From an uncultured Oxalobacter sp. (GTDB lineage Bacteria; Pseudomonadota; Gammaproteobacteria; Burkholderiales; Burkholderiaceae_D): 17,894 nt of DNA. A program made the translations under genes and the position numbers. The first letter of the stretch is position 1; each line of letters starts with the position of its first letter. The notes under the pieces were generated by a model that was given only the letters and a program-made list of their open reading frames with translations, did no database searches and was not told where the DNA came from. The stretch covers positions 1 through 17,894 of the forward strand of contig CAJKQK010000041.1 of NCBI GenBank assembly GCA_905202055.1, given 5' to 3'. Below are positions 1 through 7,400 of the stretch, in pieces.

Positions 1-1048
1 GCAGATACCCGAAACCCTGAGCCATTCCCGAAAGGGATGAAGCCTGAGCGATATTGCTGCTACGCAAGCCGATAAACACGAGGCCGAGAACCAGCGTCCC
101 CCCGGTACCCAGTCCGATGCAGATGCCCCATACCGGCGCCCATTGTGGAAAAAGGGCAAGCCCGGCTGTCCCTGCCAGGGCAATCCCCGACACCAGAACC
201 GCCGCAAGGCGCTGGTCTTTCATCCACTTCAGAACCGGAATGAGAAAGAGTCCGACAATGGCGGAGGACAGCTGCATCAGGCCGTGGACGTTGCCGGCCT
301 GTGCTTCCGTAAACCCGGCGTTCGTCAACAGGGCAGGCAGCCAGCTGATGCAGACGTAATAAGTCAGGGAAGTCAACCCGAAAAACAGCGATACCTGCCA
401 TGCAAGCAAAGAACCCCACAAGGAGACTTTGCCGGAGGGTTTCACCTGAACCGTTTCCATTTCCGACCGTCGATTGCCGTTTGCCAGCTGGGGAAGCCAG
501 CTGATCGCGGCGACAAACGGCAATATAAACAGCGTTCCCGACGCCCATTCCCAATTCCAGCCCGGTAATTGCGAGAGCGGAACGACCAGCACCGATCCCA
601 ATGCACCGCTGATCCCCATCGTCAGGGCATACAGCGCCGTCAGTCTGGGAATCGAATGGGGAAAATCACGCTTGAGAAGACCCGGCAGCAGGACATTGCA
701 GACAGCAATCCCGCAGCCGAGAACCATCGTTCCCGCAAACAGGGCCCAGATTGTCCCGAAAGACCGCAAAACGATTCCGACACCCGTCAGGACAAGCGCC
801 AGACCCATCGTCCGTTCAGGCCCAAGCCGTCTGGCAAGCCAGGGGGCAAAAGGCGAAATTGTCCCGAATGCCAGCAATGGCAAGGCATTGACCAGACCGG
901 CAGCCGCAGTGGACAGGTGAAGGGATGCCTGAATCGTTTCCAGCAGGGGGCCAAGACTGGTAAAAGGCGCTCTCAGGCAAGTCGCGATCAGCAAAATGGA
1001 AATGGCGAGCGCGACCTCGTTTTTGAATACAGAGTCCTTCAGTGTCAT
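1..1048 (-). CDS. CynX/NimT-family MFS transporter, C-terminus cut by window edge
   Basis: Inner-membrane major facilitator transporter. Reading from the ATG at 1048 toward position 1 gives 349 uninterrupted residues, so the last 40 to 50 of a family length near 390-400 lie outside the window. The protein is a series of hydrophobic helices with short loops. Near the N-terminus RAPFTSLGPLL (residues 26-36) is typical of the CynX (cyanate) and YeaN/NimT (2-nitroimidazole efflux) group, and an Arg-rich cytoplasmic loop (ARRLGPER) follows TM2, as in the MFS fold. GAGG six bases before the ATG supports the start. It is divergent from an AraC-type regulator, the arrangement known for nimT/nimR-type pairs, so that regulator probably controls it. 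The substrate cannot be read from sequence: cyanate, nitroimidazoles and other small anions or drugs are all possible. Family confidence is high, substrate confidence low. Confidence 0.85.
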   Translation of the reverse strand, partial: MTLKDSVFKNEVALAISILLIATCLRAPFTSLGPLLETIQASLHLSTAAAGLVNALPLLAFGTISPFAPWLARRLGPERTMGLALVLTGVGIVLRSFGTIWALFAGTMVLGCGIAVCNVLLPGLLKRDFPHSIPRLTALYALTMGISGALGSVLVVPLSQLPGWNWEWASGTLFILPFVAAISWLPQLANGNRRSEMETVQVKPSGKVSLWGSLLAWQVSLFFGLTSLTYYVCISWLPALLTNAGFTEAQAGNVHGLMQLSSAIVGLFLIPVLKWMKDQRLAAVLVSGIALAGTAGLALFPQWAPVWGICIGLGTGGTLVLGLVFIGLRSSNIAQASSLSGMAQGFGYL

Positions 1049-1132
1049 GGAAAACCTCATCAATCGTAGCAAAACCGTTTTGCGGAACCCGACAAGGCAA
1101 ACCGAAACGGAGTGACACTATGCCCGCTTTTC

Positions 1133-1161
1133 TTTATGAATGCATTTGGATATGATGCCAA
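1133..1161 (-). promoter_or_regulatory. candidate sigma-70 promoter of the MFS transporter
   Basis: On the minus strand TTGGCA (1161-1156, five of six matches to TTGACA) is followed after exactly 17 bases by CATAAA (1138-1133, four of six matches to TATAAT). This would start transcription near 1126 and give a leader of about 78 bases. It lies in the 135-base divergent region shared with the AraC-type gene. Support is motif matching only. Confidence 0.3.
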
Positions 1162-1183
1162 TAAATAGTCAAATCACGCCAAA

Positions 1184-1999
1184 ATGATCTTAAAAGACCT
1201 CCTGATCGATTATCCGCAGGAAAAATTCACTTCGCCTGTCGCGGTTACCCGCTTCGAAGCCGCGCAGAGTGAATATGAGTCGCCGATGCACCGGCACAAG
1301 ACCGGCCAGATCGTCCTGACCCTGAACGGAAGCGTGACCTGCCGGACAGAGGAGGGCATCTGGCTTGTCCCGACACAATGCGCCATATGGCTACCACCCG
1401 GCACCTTCCATTGCAACCGGATCAGTCCCCATTCGGGCGTAGGCATGCTGTTCGTTGAAACGGAAGAAGTCCGCCTTCCCGAAAAAACCTGTACCTTGTC
1501 CGTCACGCCGCTGGTCACTGAACTGTTCCGGCGCATCATTGCCCTGCCGGATGGCGGGACGAAAACCGGCCATGCCCGTCGGCTGTATCAGGTTCTCCTT
1601 GAAGAACTGTCGGCCATGCCGGTCTCCGGACTCTCCCTGCCCATGTCAACGAATTCGCGTCTGAAAGCCATCGCCGAAGCCATCATCGACGCACCCGCAG
1701 TGCACAAGACCTTGTCGGACTGGGCCAAATTCACAAAAATGAGCCGCCGTTCACTCGAGCGGCTGGTCAAACAGGAAACCGGCATGTCATTCGGGCGCTG
1801 GAAACAGCAACTCCTCCTCATCATGGCCATCCAGCAATTGACGGAAGGCGCGACGGTGCAGCAAACCGCCTGGGATCTCGGCTATGAATCCATCACCGCC
1901 TTCATTACCATGTTCAAAAAAGCGGTGGGAACCTCCCCGGGGCGATACGTTCAGGAAAAAAGCGGAGATCAGGAGAGACGCCTGCACCGTACCGCATAG
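1184..1999 (+). CDS. AraC-family transcriptional regulator, NimR/YeaM-like
   Basis: Cytoplasmic DNA-binding regulator of 271 residues, the usual AraC-family size. The N-terminal half is a cupin-type ligand-sensing domain: MHRHKTGQIVLTLNGS (residues 35-50) and WLPPGTFHC (69-77) carry the expected His and Gly-Pro positions. The C-terminal half has two helix-turn-helix motifs, about residues 176-199 (TLSDWAKFTKMSRRSLERL) and 224-246 (TVQQTAWDLGYESITAF), followed by the family signature FKKAVGTSPGRY. The ATG at 1184 has no good Shine-Dalgarno sequence, but it places the cupin domain at the expected distance. The gene is divergent from the CynX/NimT-type transporter; in E. coli the AraC regulator NimR controls the neighbouring exporter gene nimT, so control of the neighbour is the simplest inference. 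The inducer is unknown. Confidence 0.9.
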   Translation: MILKDLLIDYPQEKFTSPVAVTRFEAAQSEYESPMHRHKTGQIVLTLNGSVTCRTEEGIWLVPTQCAIWLPPGTFHCNRISPHSGVGMLFVETEEVRLPEKTCTLSVTPLVTELFRRIIALPDGGTKTGHARRLYQVLLEELSAMPVSGLSLPMSTNSRLKAIAEAIIDAPAVHKTLSDWAKFTKMSRRSLERLVKQETGMSFGRWKQQLLLIMAIQQLTEGATVQQTAWDLGYESITAFITMFKKAVGTSPGRYVQEKSGDQERRLHRTA

Positions 2000-2060
2000 A
2001 CAAATCGTCCTGCTTTTCCGCGGAACCGCACAAAATGGGCATAGCTGACCGAAGAGTGAT

Positions 2061-2088
2061 GTGAGTATACAGTTAAAAAGTATCTCAC
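2061..2088 (+). promoter_or_regulatory. imperfect inverted repeat upstream of the 525-residue gene
   Basis: GTGAGTATAC (2061-2070) and GTATCTCAC (2080-2088) are inverted copies apart from one extra T in the left arm, separated by AGTTAAAAA. The element ends 31 bases before the start codon at 2120. It could be an operator or a leader hairpin; there is no T-run after it, so it is not an intrinsic terminator. Confidence 0.35.
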
Positions 2089-2119
2089 GAATGACTGGAA
2101 TGCTCAGGAGAAAAAAGAA

Positions 2120-3697
2120 ATGGAAAAAGACTGGACAGGAAGTGCCATACCCTCCGTACTCAAAGGCTTTACCCTCATCGGGCAGCCCATCAAAGCGGAA
2201 GAATTCAAAAACGCCTTTGGCTATGAAATGCCTGAAATCGCATTAAACGAAGAAGAAAAAAGAAGAGTGGCGCAAATTAACGGACTGGAACCAGCAATCG
2301 GGCACGAAGAAAATCAGCCTGTCGCGAAAACAGAACAGACAGCCCTGAACTTCGGGCGCGAAGTCCTTGCCCGGATAAAGGAGGGAGATACCTTGCAGGC
2401 AGAACAAAACAAACAGGCACAGCAAGAACAGCAAGAACAGCAAGAACAGCAAGAACAAGACCCTCCCTTGCAAATCGAGATCAGGGGAGTCGGAAACAGC
2501 CAGACAGAAGAAGACAAAACCGAAACTTCCCAGACGAATAAAGACGGGAGTGGCACGATTGGAATTCACGATCCTTATACGGCAAGAAACCTTGAAATCC
2601 TCAAAAACCGGAATCAGGCCAATCAACAGGAAAGCACTGAGCAAAACAGCCTCCAGAGCTACGCCAACCAGATAGGCCAGAACGAAAACGCCGACAACAT
2701 CGCCGCCCAACCCGATCCCGAAGGAAAACACCCCAACGCCTTCGTACCGCTCCAGCAGGGAGTCAACCGTTTCACCAGAGAATTCGTCGAAAAAACCGCT
2801 GACATCACCCGTCGGCAACAGGAAACCGGAAACCAGAACCATATGTTGAACTGGATAGCCGACGTCGCCAGAAATGCCCTGCAAACCCCCGTCACCCATC
2901 CCCGACTGGACTACCAGAGCGTCTATCAGGGTATCTTCGGGCATTCCGCCAACCAGAAACTGGCCGAGGCCGCCGCCGAGCCTATCAAAATCGACGTCAA
3001 CGGAAAAGAAAAGCACCAGATCGTCAGTGACGCCTTCACCAACGAATACATTACCGAACCCGGTAAACTGGGAATGGCCCTTGTCTCACTTGCAGACCAC
3101 GCCTTTGCAACAGCAAACGGGGGCAAGCCTATCAACCCGTCCGTCACTAAAAAAGTCGATGAAAACCTCTTCAACCTCATAAAAAAAAGCAATACTTATC
3201 TGAAAAACAGTGTCACCATCGAAAAACTCAACAAAGCTATCGTCGCCGGAGACGATGCCAAAACAGTTGAAAACTTCACCCGATTCGGATACGAACTGCT
3301 GGGAGAAAAAGGGCCGTACGCAGCCGTGACAATGATGGGAGCACCGCTCATGGCAGGAGCCGCCATGACAGGAACAGGCATGACAGCGTTCAAAATGATC
3401 AAAGACTTCGGCGTCAACCTTGCCGAAGCCAACGCCAGCATCGTGAAAGAGAAAGGAACCCACGATTGGGAATTGGCCTTCAAGATAGCGAGCATCAAGG
3501 CCGTGGGAGGAAAAGCGATAGACGGCCAGATGAAGACCCTGATAAAGACAGCCGGCAAGGGAGGCGTCTTCATCGAACAACTGGGCGATGCATTGAAAAA
3601 GCGGTTCAATTCGATGGTGGATGGGTGGATGTTGAATAAAGGTACCGAAACTGATCCAAATAAAGACAAAAATAAAACCCGGGATCAAAATTATTGA
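2120..3697 (+). CDS. uncharacterised 525-residue Gln-rich protein
   Basis: I do not recognise this protein. The ATG is well supported by AGGAG nine bases upstream (2106-2110). There is no signal peptide. Residues 1-60 look globular. About residues 98-113 are a Gln/Glu low-complexity run built from a QQE triplet, and residues 115-240 are polar, rich in Q, N, E and T and probably disordered. The C-terminal half (about 240-525) looks folded and mostly helical, with one hydrophobic Gly/Ala/Met segment near 398-420 (YAAVTMMGAPLMAGAAMTG) that could be a membrane or pore helix. A very polar tail ends the protein. It lies 52 bases upstream of a secreted Sel1-repeat protein on the same strand, so the two may be co-expressed. 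A disordered linker followed by a folded C-terminal domain with a hydrophobic helix would fit a secreted effector or toxin, but no catalytic motif is visible and no function is assigned. Confidence 0.75.
   Translation: MEKDWTGSAIPSVLKGFTLIGQPIKAEEFKNAFGYEMPEIALNEEEKRRVAQINGLEPAIGHEENQPVAKTEQTALNFGREVLARIKEGDTLQAEQNKQAQQEQQEQQEQQEQDPPLQIEIRGVGNSQTEEDKTETSQTNKDGSGTIGIHDPYTARNLEILKNRNQANQQESTEQNSLQSYANQIGQNENADNIAAQPDPEGKHPNAFVPLQQGVNRFTREFVEKTADITRRQQETGNQNHMLNWIADVARNALQTPVTHPRLDYQSVYQGIFGHSANQKLAEAAAEPIKIDVNGKEKHQIVSDAFTNEYITEPGKLGMALVSLADHAFATANGGKPINPSVTKKVDENLFNLIKKSNTYLKNSVTIEKLNKAIVAGDDAKTVENFTRFGYELLGEKGPYAAVTMMGAPLMAGAAMTGTGMTAFKMIKDFGVNLAEANASIVKEKGTHDWELAFKIASIKAVGGKAIDGQMKTLIKTAGKGGVFIEQLGDALKKRFNSMVDGWMLNKGTETDPNKDKNKTRDQNY
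2420..2455 (+). repeat. four tandem 9-base repeats (CAGCAAGAA) inside a coding region
   Basis: Four perfect head-to-tail copies of CAGCAAGAA encode a QQE triplet each and are followed by a partial copy. The unit length is a multiple of three, so copy-number change by slippage would lengthen or shorten the Gln/Glu linker without breaking the reading frame. Confidence 0.9.
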
Positions 3698-3749
3698 GTG
3701 ATCGAAAAATTATGTTATTTTTGTTTAACGAAGATTAACTTACATCGCA

Positions 3750-4733
3750 ATGAAAACGATATTTCAATTATTTATCCTGATTTTTTTGATCTGTTGTTTA
3801 TCAACTTCAAGAGCGGATTCATGGGAAACCGGCAAAAAATTATATGATCTCGATAAATATCGGCAGGCTTATCCTTATTTAAACAAAGCTGCATCAAGTG
3901 GTAATCCAAAGGCTTCATATGTTTTGGGACAAATGTATCGTTTCGGTTATGGCGTTAAACAGGATTATCAGCAAGCATTCCTGCATTATCTTGACGCAGC
4001 CAGACAGGGTAATGTTGATGGTGAATTTGCGCTCGGATATATGTATGAGCATGGTTTATTCGTTACACAGGATTATGTCAAGGCAAGAACCTGGTATGAA
4101 TATGCTGCACAGCAAGGCGAAACAGATTCACAAATCAATCTGGCTGGACTTTATCGGAATGGCTTAGGTGGGCCTCAGAATGAAAAAATTGCTTTTGACT
4201 GGATGATGAAAGCAGCTTTGGCAGGTGATTCATTCGGACAATATGGCATAGGCCTCTATTATCAACATGGCTCAGGTGTTAAGCAGGATTACACCGAAGC
4301 CAGAAAATGGTATCAAAAAGCAGTAGCACAGGAAAACAGAGCGGCCAAAACAAATCTCGGCCATTTGTATCTTGAAGGAAAAGGTGGCCCGAAAGACCAG
4401 CAAAAGGGAGTTGTCCTGATAAAAGAATCGGCCAATGAAGGATCGAAAGCCGCACAATATACCCTGGCGAACCTCTATGCCGACGGCGAAGGTGTCCCGC
4501 AAAGCGATGAGCAGGCACTCTACTGGTTTCACAAAGCCGCCGAAAACGACAGCGCGCTGGCAATGGACAGGCTTGCCAAAGCCTACCTGAACGGAAATTA
4601 CGGACTGGAAAAAAGCCCGGTGAAATGGGATTACTGGCAAAAACGGGCCAAAGAGACGAGAGCCAGAACGCATGAAGTCGATCCCTCTACATGGACGATA
4701 TTCGACTGGATAAAATACAAGTTAAGCAATTGA
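3750..4733 (+). CDS. secreted Sel1-repeat protein
   Basis: 327 residues. A typical signal peptide occupies residues 1-22 (MKTIFQLFILIFLICCLSTS, then RA), predicting export to the periplasm. The rest, from about residue 45 to 295, is about seven Sel1 (TPR-like) repeats of 36 residues, seen from the recurring pattern A-x-LG-x-MY-x-x-G-x-GV-x-QDY-x-x-A-x-x-W-x-x-A-A-x-Q-G. Such solenoids mediate protein-protein contacts; in bacteria they serve as envelope scaffolds, virulence factors and, in some type VI loci, immunity proteins. No enzymatic domain is seen. The start at 3750 has a weak Shine-Dalgarno context but gives the complete signal peptide. The first two thirds are visibly more AT-rich than the last third (from about 4380), which suggests recombination within the repeat array. 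It follows the 525-residue gene by 52 bases and ends before a strong terminator. Confidence 0.88.
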   Translation: MKTIFQLFILIFLICCLSTSRADSWETGKKLYDLDKYRQAYPYLNKAASSGNPKASYVLGQMYRFGYGVKQDYQQAFLHYLDAARQGNVDGEFALGYMYEHGLFVTQDYVKARTWYEYAAQQGETDSQINLAGLYRNGLGGPQNEKIAFDWMMKAALAGDSFGQYGIGLYYQHGSGVKQDYTEARKWYQKAVAQENRAAKTNLGHLYLEGKGGPKDQQKGVVLIKESANEGSKAAQYTLANLYADGEGVPQSDEQALYWFHKAAENDSALAMDRLAKAYLNGNYGLEKSPVKWDYWQKRAKETRARTHEVDPSTWTIFDWIKYKLSN

Positions 4734-4749
4734 GTTTCTGTAAACAGGC

Positions 4750-4791
4750 AAACGAAAAAACCGGCTTTCGTTTATGCCGGTTTTTTCGTTT
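4750..4791 (+). terminator. intrinsic terminator after the Sel1 gene
   Basis: A perfect 16-base stem: AAACGAAAAAACCGGC (4750-4765) pairs with GCCGGTTTTTTCGTTT (4776-4791) around a 10-base loop. The right arm contains six T after the GC core. It lies 17 bases after the stop of the Sel1-repeat gene. By symmetry it could also stop minus-strand transcripts from the acetyltransferase gene, whose stop codon is at 4895. Confidence 0.9.
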
Positions 4792-4894
4792 GATTGAATA
4801 ATGATTTAAAAAAATAACGATGAAATGCCCGAATCTGTCCACTGTAAAAATCAGAATCATCGTTTATGAAAAATCATTGTTTATAAATGGTTCT

Positions 4895-5386
4895 TTATAA
4901 AACGTGATAATGCGGAATAATGTCCTGATAATGCCCGTCTTTCATCAGGAAACCGCCGGGAATTATGCCCAGTTGCGTAAAGCCCAGTTTTTTATACAGG
5001 CGCAAGGCTGGTTCATTGGTGCTGACCACGGCATTGAATTGCAAAATCCGGAAGCCCAGTTTTTTTGCCTGTTCCATACTGTCTTTTACCAGAATTTCGC
5101 CGATACGTTTGCCGCGCTCGCTGCCTTTCACGGCGTAACTGGTATTGCAGATATGACCGCAACGGCCGACGTTATTCGGATGCAGGATGTACAGGCCAGC
5201 CATGTTGCCCGTGCTTTCTTCAATTGCCACGCCCGTATGGGATTGGGAAAGGAAAAAATCCAGTCCGCCCTGTTTGTCCAGCTGTTCCATTTGCGGGAAG
5301 GCGATACCGTCTTCAACAATTTCATTCCAGATGTCGATAGCGCTTTCAATATCGTCAGGAGTGAATTTTCTCGCGATAATTCCCAT
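4895..5386 (-). CDS. GNAT-family N-acetyltransferase
   Basis: Soluble acetyltransferase of 163 residues that would move an acetyl group from acetyl-CoA to an amine. The acetyl-CoA pyrophosphate-binding motif A is RGKRIGE (residues 91-97), at the end of a beta strand and the start of a helix as in the GNAT fold. Motif B, N-x-x-A-x-x-LY-x-K-x-GF, spans residues 124-136. The opening IIARKFTPDDIESAIDIWN is the usual N-terminal strand and helix. The length matches a complete single-domain enzyme. GAAGG about nine bases before the ATG at 5386 supports the start. A terminator lies between it and mntP upstream, so it probably has its own promoter in 5387-5420. The substrate is not predictable: GNATs of this size include antibiotic, amino-acid and protein acetylases. 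Confidence 0.88.
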   Translation of the reverse strand: MGIIARKFTPDDIESAIDIWNEIVEDGIAFPQMEQLDKQGGLDFFLSQSHTGVAIEESTGNMAGLYILHPNNVGRCGHICNTSYAVKGSERGKRIGEILVKDSMEQAKKLGFRILQFNAVVSTNEPALRLYKKLGFTQLGIIPGGFLMKDGHYQDIIPHYHVL

Positions 5387-5420
5387 TTTGATGTGCCTTC
5401 AATACTTTCGCTTGCGGTGT

Positions 5421-5458
5421 TTGAAAATTATTTAAAAAGGCAAGCATGAAACTTGCCT
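5421..5458 (-). terminator. intrinsic terminator on the minus strand downstream of mntP
   Basis: On the minus strand AGGCAAG (5458-5452) and CTTGCCT (5444-5438) form a perfect 7-base stem with a 7-base loop, followed immediately by TTTTAAATAATTTT. It lies about 240 bases after the mntP stop and just before the acetyltransferase gene, so it separates the two transcription units. Confidence 0.75.
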
Positions 5459-5596
5459 GTTTCAGGACGATTATTATAATCCAGACAGAAAATGTAAAAA
5501 ACAGTCCTTTTCCCGATAACCTGTTGACCTGAACTCAATCCGGATTCCGGATTTCCATAAACGGCTATATCAAAAATTTTCATAAAGGATATAACC

Positions 5597-5623
5597 GGTT
5601 TCGGAATCGCTTATTCCGAAACC
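5597..5623 (-). repeat. perfect inverted repeat in the mntP 3' region
   Basis: GGTTTCGGAAT (5597-5607) and ATTCCGAAACC (5613-5623) form an 11-base perfect stem around CGCTT. No T-run follows on either strand, so it is not a classical intrinsic terminator. In the mntP transcript it would lie about 75 bases past the stop codon and could stabilise or process the 3' end. Confidence 0.55.
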
Positions 5624-5696
5624 CGCAAGATGGCTTGATCCTTTTCAGGGAAAGAGGACGCTATAAAAGGATGTGCACTGCCCGTTAAATGAAGCT

Positions 5697-6272
5697 TCAC
5701 AGGCCTGGGGATGAACCGATATGTTCACAAAGGATACCGGCGCCCACGACGATCAGGACAATGCCGCCGATCATTTCAGCGCGTTTCCCGACCATTTTGC
5801 CCAGAATCCGACCCATCATGATCCCGGCAGTGACCATTGTCCAGGTACACAAACCGATCACGATGGCGACCAGAACGATATTCACTTCGATCAGGGCCAG
5901 TCCGACGCCGACCGCCAGCGCGTCGATACTGGTCGCCAGACCGGTCAGGGCAATCGGAAAAATCCCGTTTTTCCGCAAGGTTTGCGTTTCTTCCGGCTCA
6001 TCTCGCAGGGAACCGTAAATCATGTGGCATCCCAGACCTGCCAGCAGTACGAAGGCTACCCAATGGTCGATACTGTCGATATAACGTGAGGCGGCCGCTC
6101 CCAGAAACCAGCCGATGACAGGTGTCAACATTTCCACAAAACCGAAAATGAACCCTATGCGGAGCGCCTCATTGAAGCGGGGTTTGAACATACCGGCGCC
6201 TTTGCCGAGGGCGGCCGCGAATGCGTCGGTGGACATGGCCATGCCGAGCATGAAAATGGAAATCGGATTCAT
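5697..6272 (-). CDS. mntP: manganese efflux pump MntP
   Basis: Inner-membrane Mn2+ exporter that protects the cell from excess manganese. The 191 residues match the E. coli MntP length (188). Six hydrophobic helices are arranged as two related halves, each with the conserved membrane Asp: ATDAF-type MSTDAFAAALGKG in TM1 (D16) and TSIDALAVGVGLA in TM4 (D117). Other family blocks are the ALRIGFIFGFVEMLTPVIGW stretch (residues 36-55) and the GKRAEMIGGIVLIVVG block near the end. The start at 6272 (MNPISIF) was chosen because it aligns with the E. coli start; an in-frame GTG at 6338 would add 22 residues encoded inside or next to the riboswitch and is unlikely. A manganese riboswitch lies directly upstream, consistent with Mn2+-induced expression. 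No strong Shine-Dalgarno is visible just upstream of 6272. Confidence 0.95.
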   Translation of the reverse strand: MNPISIFMLGMAMSTDAFAAALGKGAGMFKPRFNEALRIGFIFGFVEMLTPVIGWFLGAAASRYIDSIDHWVAFVLLAGLGCHMIYGSLRDEPEETQTLRKNGIFPIALTGLATSIDALAVGVGLALIEVNIVLVAIVIGLCTWTMVTAGIMMGRILGKMVGKRAEMIGGIVLIVVGAGILCEHIGSSPGL

Positions 6273-6339
6273 TGTGATAAAGCGGCCGGGACGCAACAGA
6301 CAAGCAATCCATGCGCCCGACCGGGAAACATGAACCACT

Positions 6340-6445
6340 CGCTGGTCTCGCCAAACCGGACGGTCGCTTATACCACAGCTTAAACGGCTGAATATGTTGA
6401 CATAAGCGCTTCGTACAAACGAAGCAGGCTACTCCCCAAGGAGAC
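6340..6445 (-). promoter_or_regulatory. yybP-ykoY manganese riboswitch of mntP
   Basis: Reading the minus strand from 6445 toward 6340 gives the hallmark aptamer segments in order: CTTGGGGAGTAGCC (6440-6427), a short hairpin with CTTCG...CGAAG arms, GTCAACATA in the conserved internal loop (6402-6394), a second arm, and GGCGAGACC (6352-6344) closing P1 against GTCTC at the 5' side. This combination is diagnostic of the yybP-ykoY class, which binds Mn2+ and raises expression of mntP and related exporters. It ends about 70 bases before the mntP start; the intervening stretch, with CCCGGTCGGG near 6315-6324, is the likely expression platform. Whether it acts on translation or transcription cannot be decided by eye. 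Confidence 0.9.
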
Positions 6446-6667
6446 TGCGCGCATTTTAACAATCTGACAAAGCCGCGTCCATACTTTATTGCTTCCGGTA
6501 CAAAGAAAAAACGGCCTTGCCCGGAAAACGGGACGAATCCACAGACGGTAACGGTCTATGCGTACGTCTTGAAAACGGCGGCATTTGGCCTGACAGGCGG
6601 GAAGAGGCTATTTGCAGGGTGGGGCGTTTCAGGAACACCTGACGGTGCCTTCATTGAAGGAAGGAAG

Positions 6668-6741
6668 TGGAGCGGCAGACGGGAATCGAACCCGCGTCTT
6701 AAGCTTGGGAAGCTTCGGCTCTGCCATTGAGCTACCGCCGC
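6668..6741 (-). tRNA. tRNA-Gly (anticodon CCC)
   Basis: The minus strand from 6741 folds as a complete tRNA. The acceptor GCGGCGG (6741-6735) pairs with CTGCCGC with one G-T pair. The D stem is GCTC/GAGC, and the T arm is GCGGG-TTCGATT-CCCGT. The anticodon arm GAAGC-TTCCCAA-GCTTA has loop TTCCCAA and therefore anticodon CCC, reading the glycine codon GGG. The outermost anticodon-stem pair (G-A) is mismatched. The discriminator T and an encoded CCA are present (TCCA at 6671-6668). No neighbouring tRNA or integrase is seen, so this site is not visibly used for integration here. Confidence 0.93.
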
Positions 6742-6751
6742 ACAGCTTTTT

Positions 6752-6757
6752 ATTATA
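6752..6757 (-). promoter_or_regulatory. -10 box of the tRNA-Gly gene
   Basis: A perfect TATAAT on the minus strand (6757-6752) lies 10 bases before the mature 5' end of the tRNA, the right distance for a start a few bases upstream. No good -35 hexamer is seen 16-18 bases further up. Confidence 0.5.
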
Positions 6758-7400
6758 AACCTGTTTTAAGGCACGAGCCGGTTTACAAACAAATAATCTG
6801 CCGTACGGACATAAACACCTGTCTCGAGAATGACCGTTCCTGTCGCGGCAAATTAACAGGGATTGGCATGCTTTCCCGAAAATTTATTTCAAACCGCGAT
6901 TAATTGCTTCATTGCGATTTCAACTCCCCAATTTGAAATCCCTGAAGTCTGTTCTGAGCGTTCGAACACGCAATTCATATTTCCCTTAAGTAATATTTAT
7001 CATCGATCATGCATAAATACAACATTTATTTATAAAAATTTGTCCCCATTTTTGCAGTAATCACCCCAAACGCAATATGGAAGCATTTTTAATTTTTTTT
7101 CATTGAATATCAGAAACTTATAACTCATCCATTCGTTTGTCCCGTTTTTTTCCAAAACCCTTTACTATCCCTTGAAAATTTCTTTTTGCCATGCGTTTTA
7201 TCAAGAAAATGCAAGTCAACTGCGATTTTTAACATTTAATGATAATATCTAAACGTTAATCAATAAGGGAATTTTCCAAAAAGAAACTTTCCTGCAATTT
7301 GAATATATCAATAGATAAATTCAGCCGTTTCCGAAAAATTACCGGCAGTTAATATTTTCAGCGATTTTTGCCCGTTTGAATTTTGGAAATTTAATCCGCC

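Larger units (their letters stand above)
5387..5696. other. intergenic region between the acetyltransferase gene and mntP
   Basis: 310 bases with no convincing gene on either strand. It holds the presumed acetyltransferase promoter area (5387-5420, AT-rich on the minus strand), the minus-strand terminator at 5421-5458, and a perfect 11-base-stem hairpin at 5597-5623 in what would be the mntP 3' untranslated region. Nothing else is recognised. Confidence 0.6.

Noticed and set aside
569..1069. Long open frame on the plus strand opposite the MFS transporter
   Set aside because: It is highly charged, Gln/Arg-rich and lacks any family signature; the minus strand gives a clean multi-helix transporter over the same bases.
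2243..3688. Two long minus-strand open frames (257 and 200 codons) opposite the 525-residue gene
   Set aside because: They are Phe/Leu/Val-rich translations caused by the A-rich and Gln-rich plus-strand gene, without ribosome-binding sites.
6273..6338. Longer MntP start at the in-frame GTG 6338
   Set aside because: The extra 22 residues do not resemble MntP and would be encoded at the edge of the riboswitch aptamer; MNPISIF aligns with the known start.
6668..6741. tRNA-Gly as a phage or island attachment site
   Set aside because: No integrase and no repeated copy of the tRNA 3' end was seen elsewhere in the window.
6863..7060. 65-codon open frame in the AT-rich intergenic region
   Set aside because: No Shine-Dalgarno, no recognisable protein features, and composition like the surrounding non-coding DNA.
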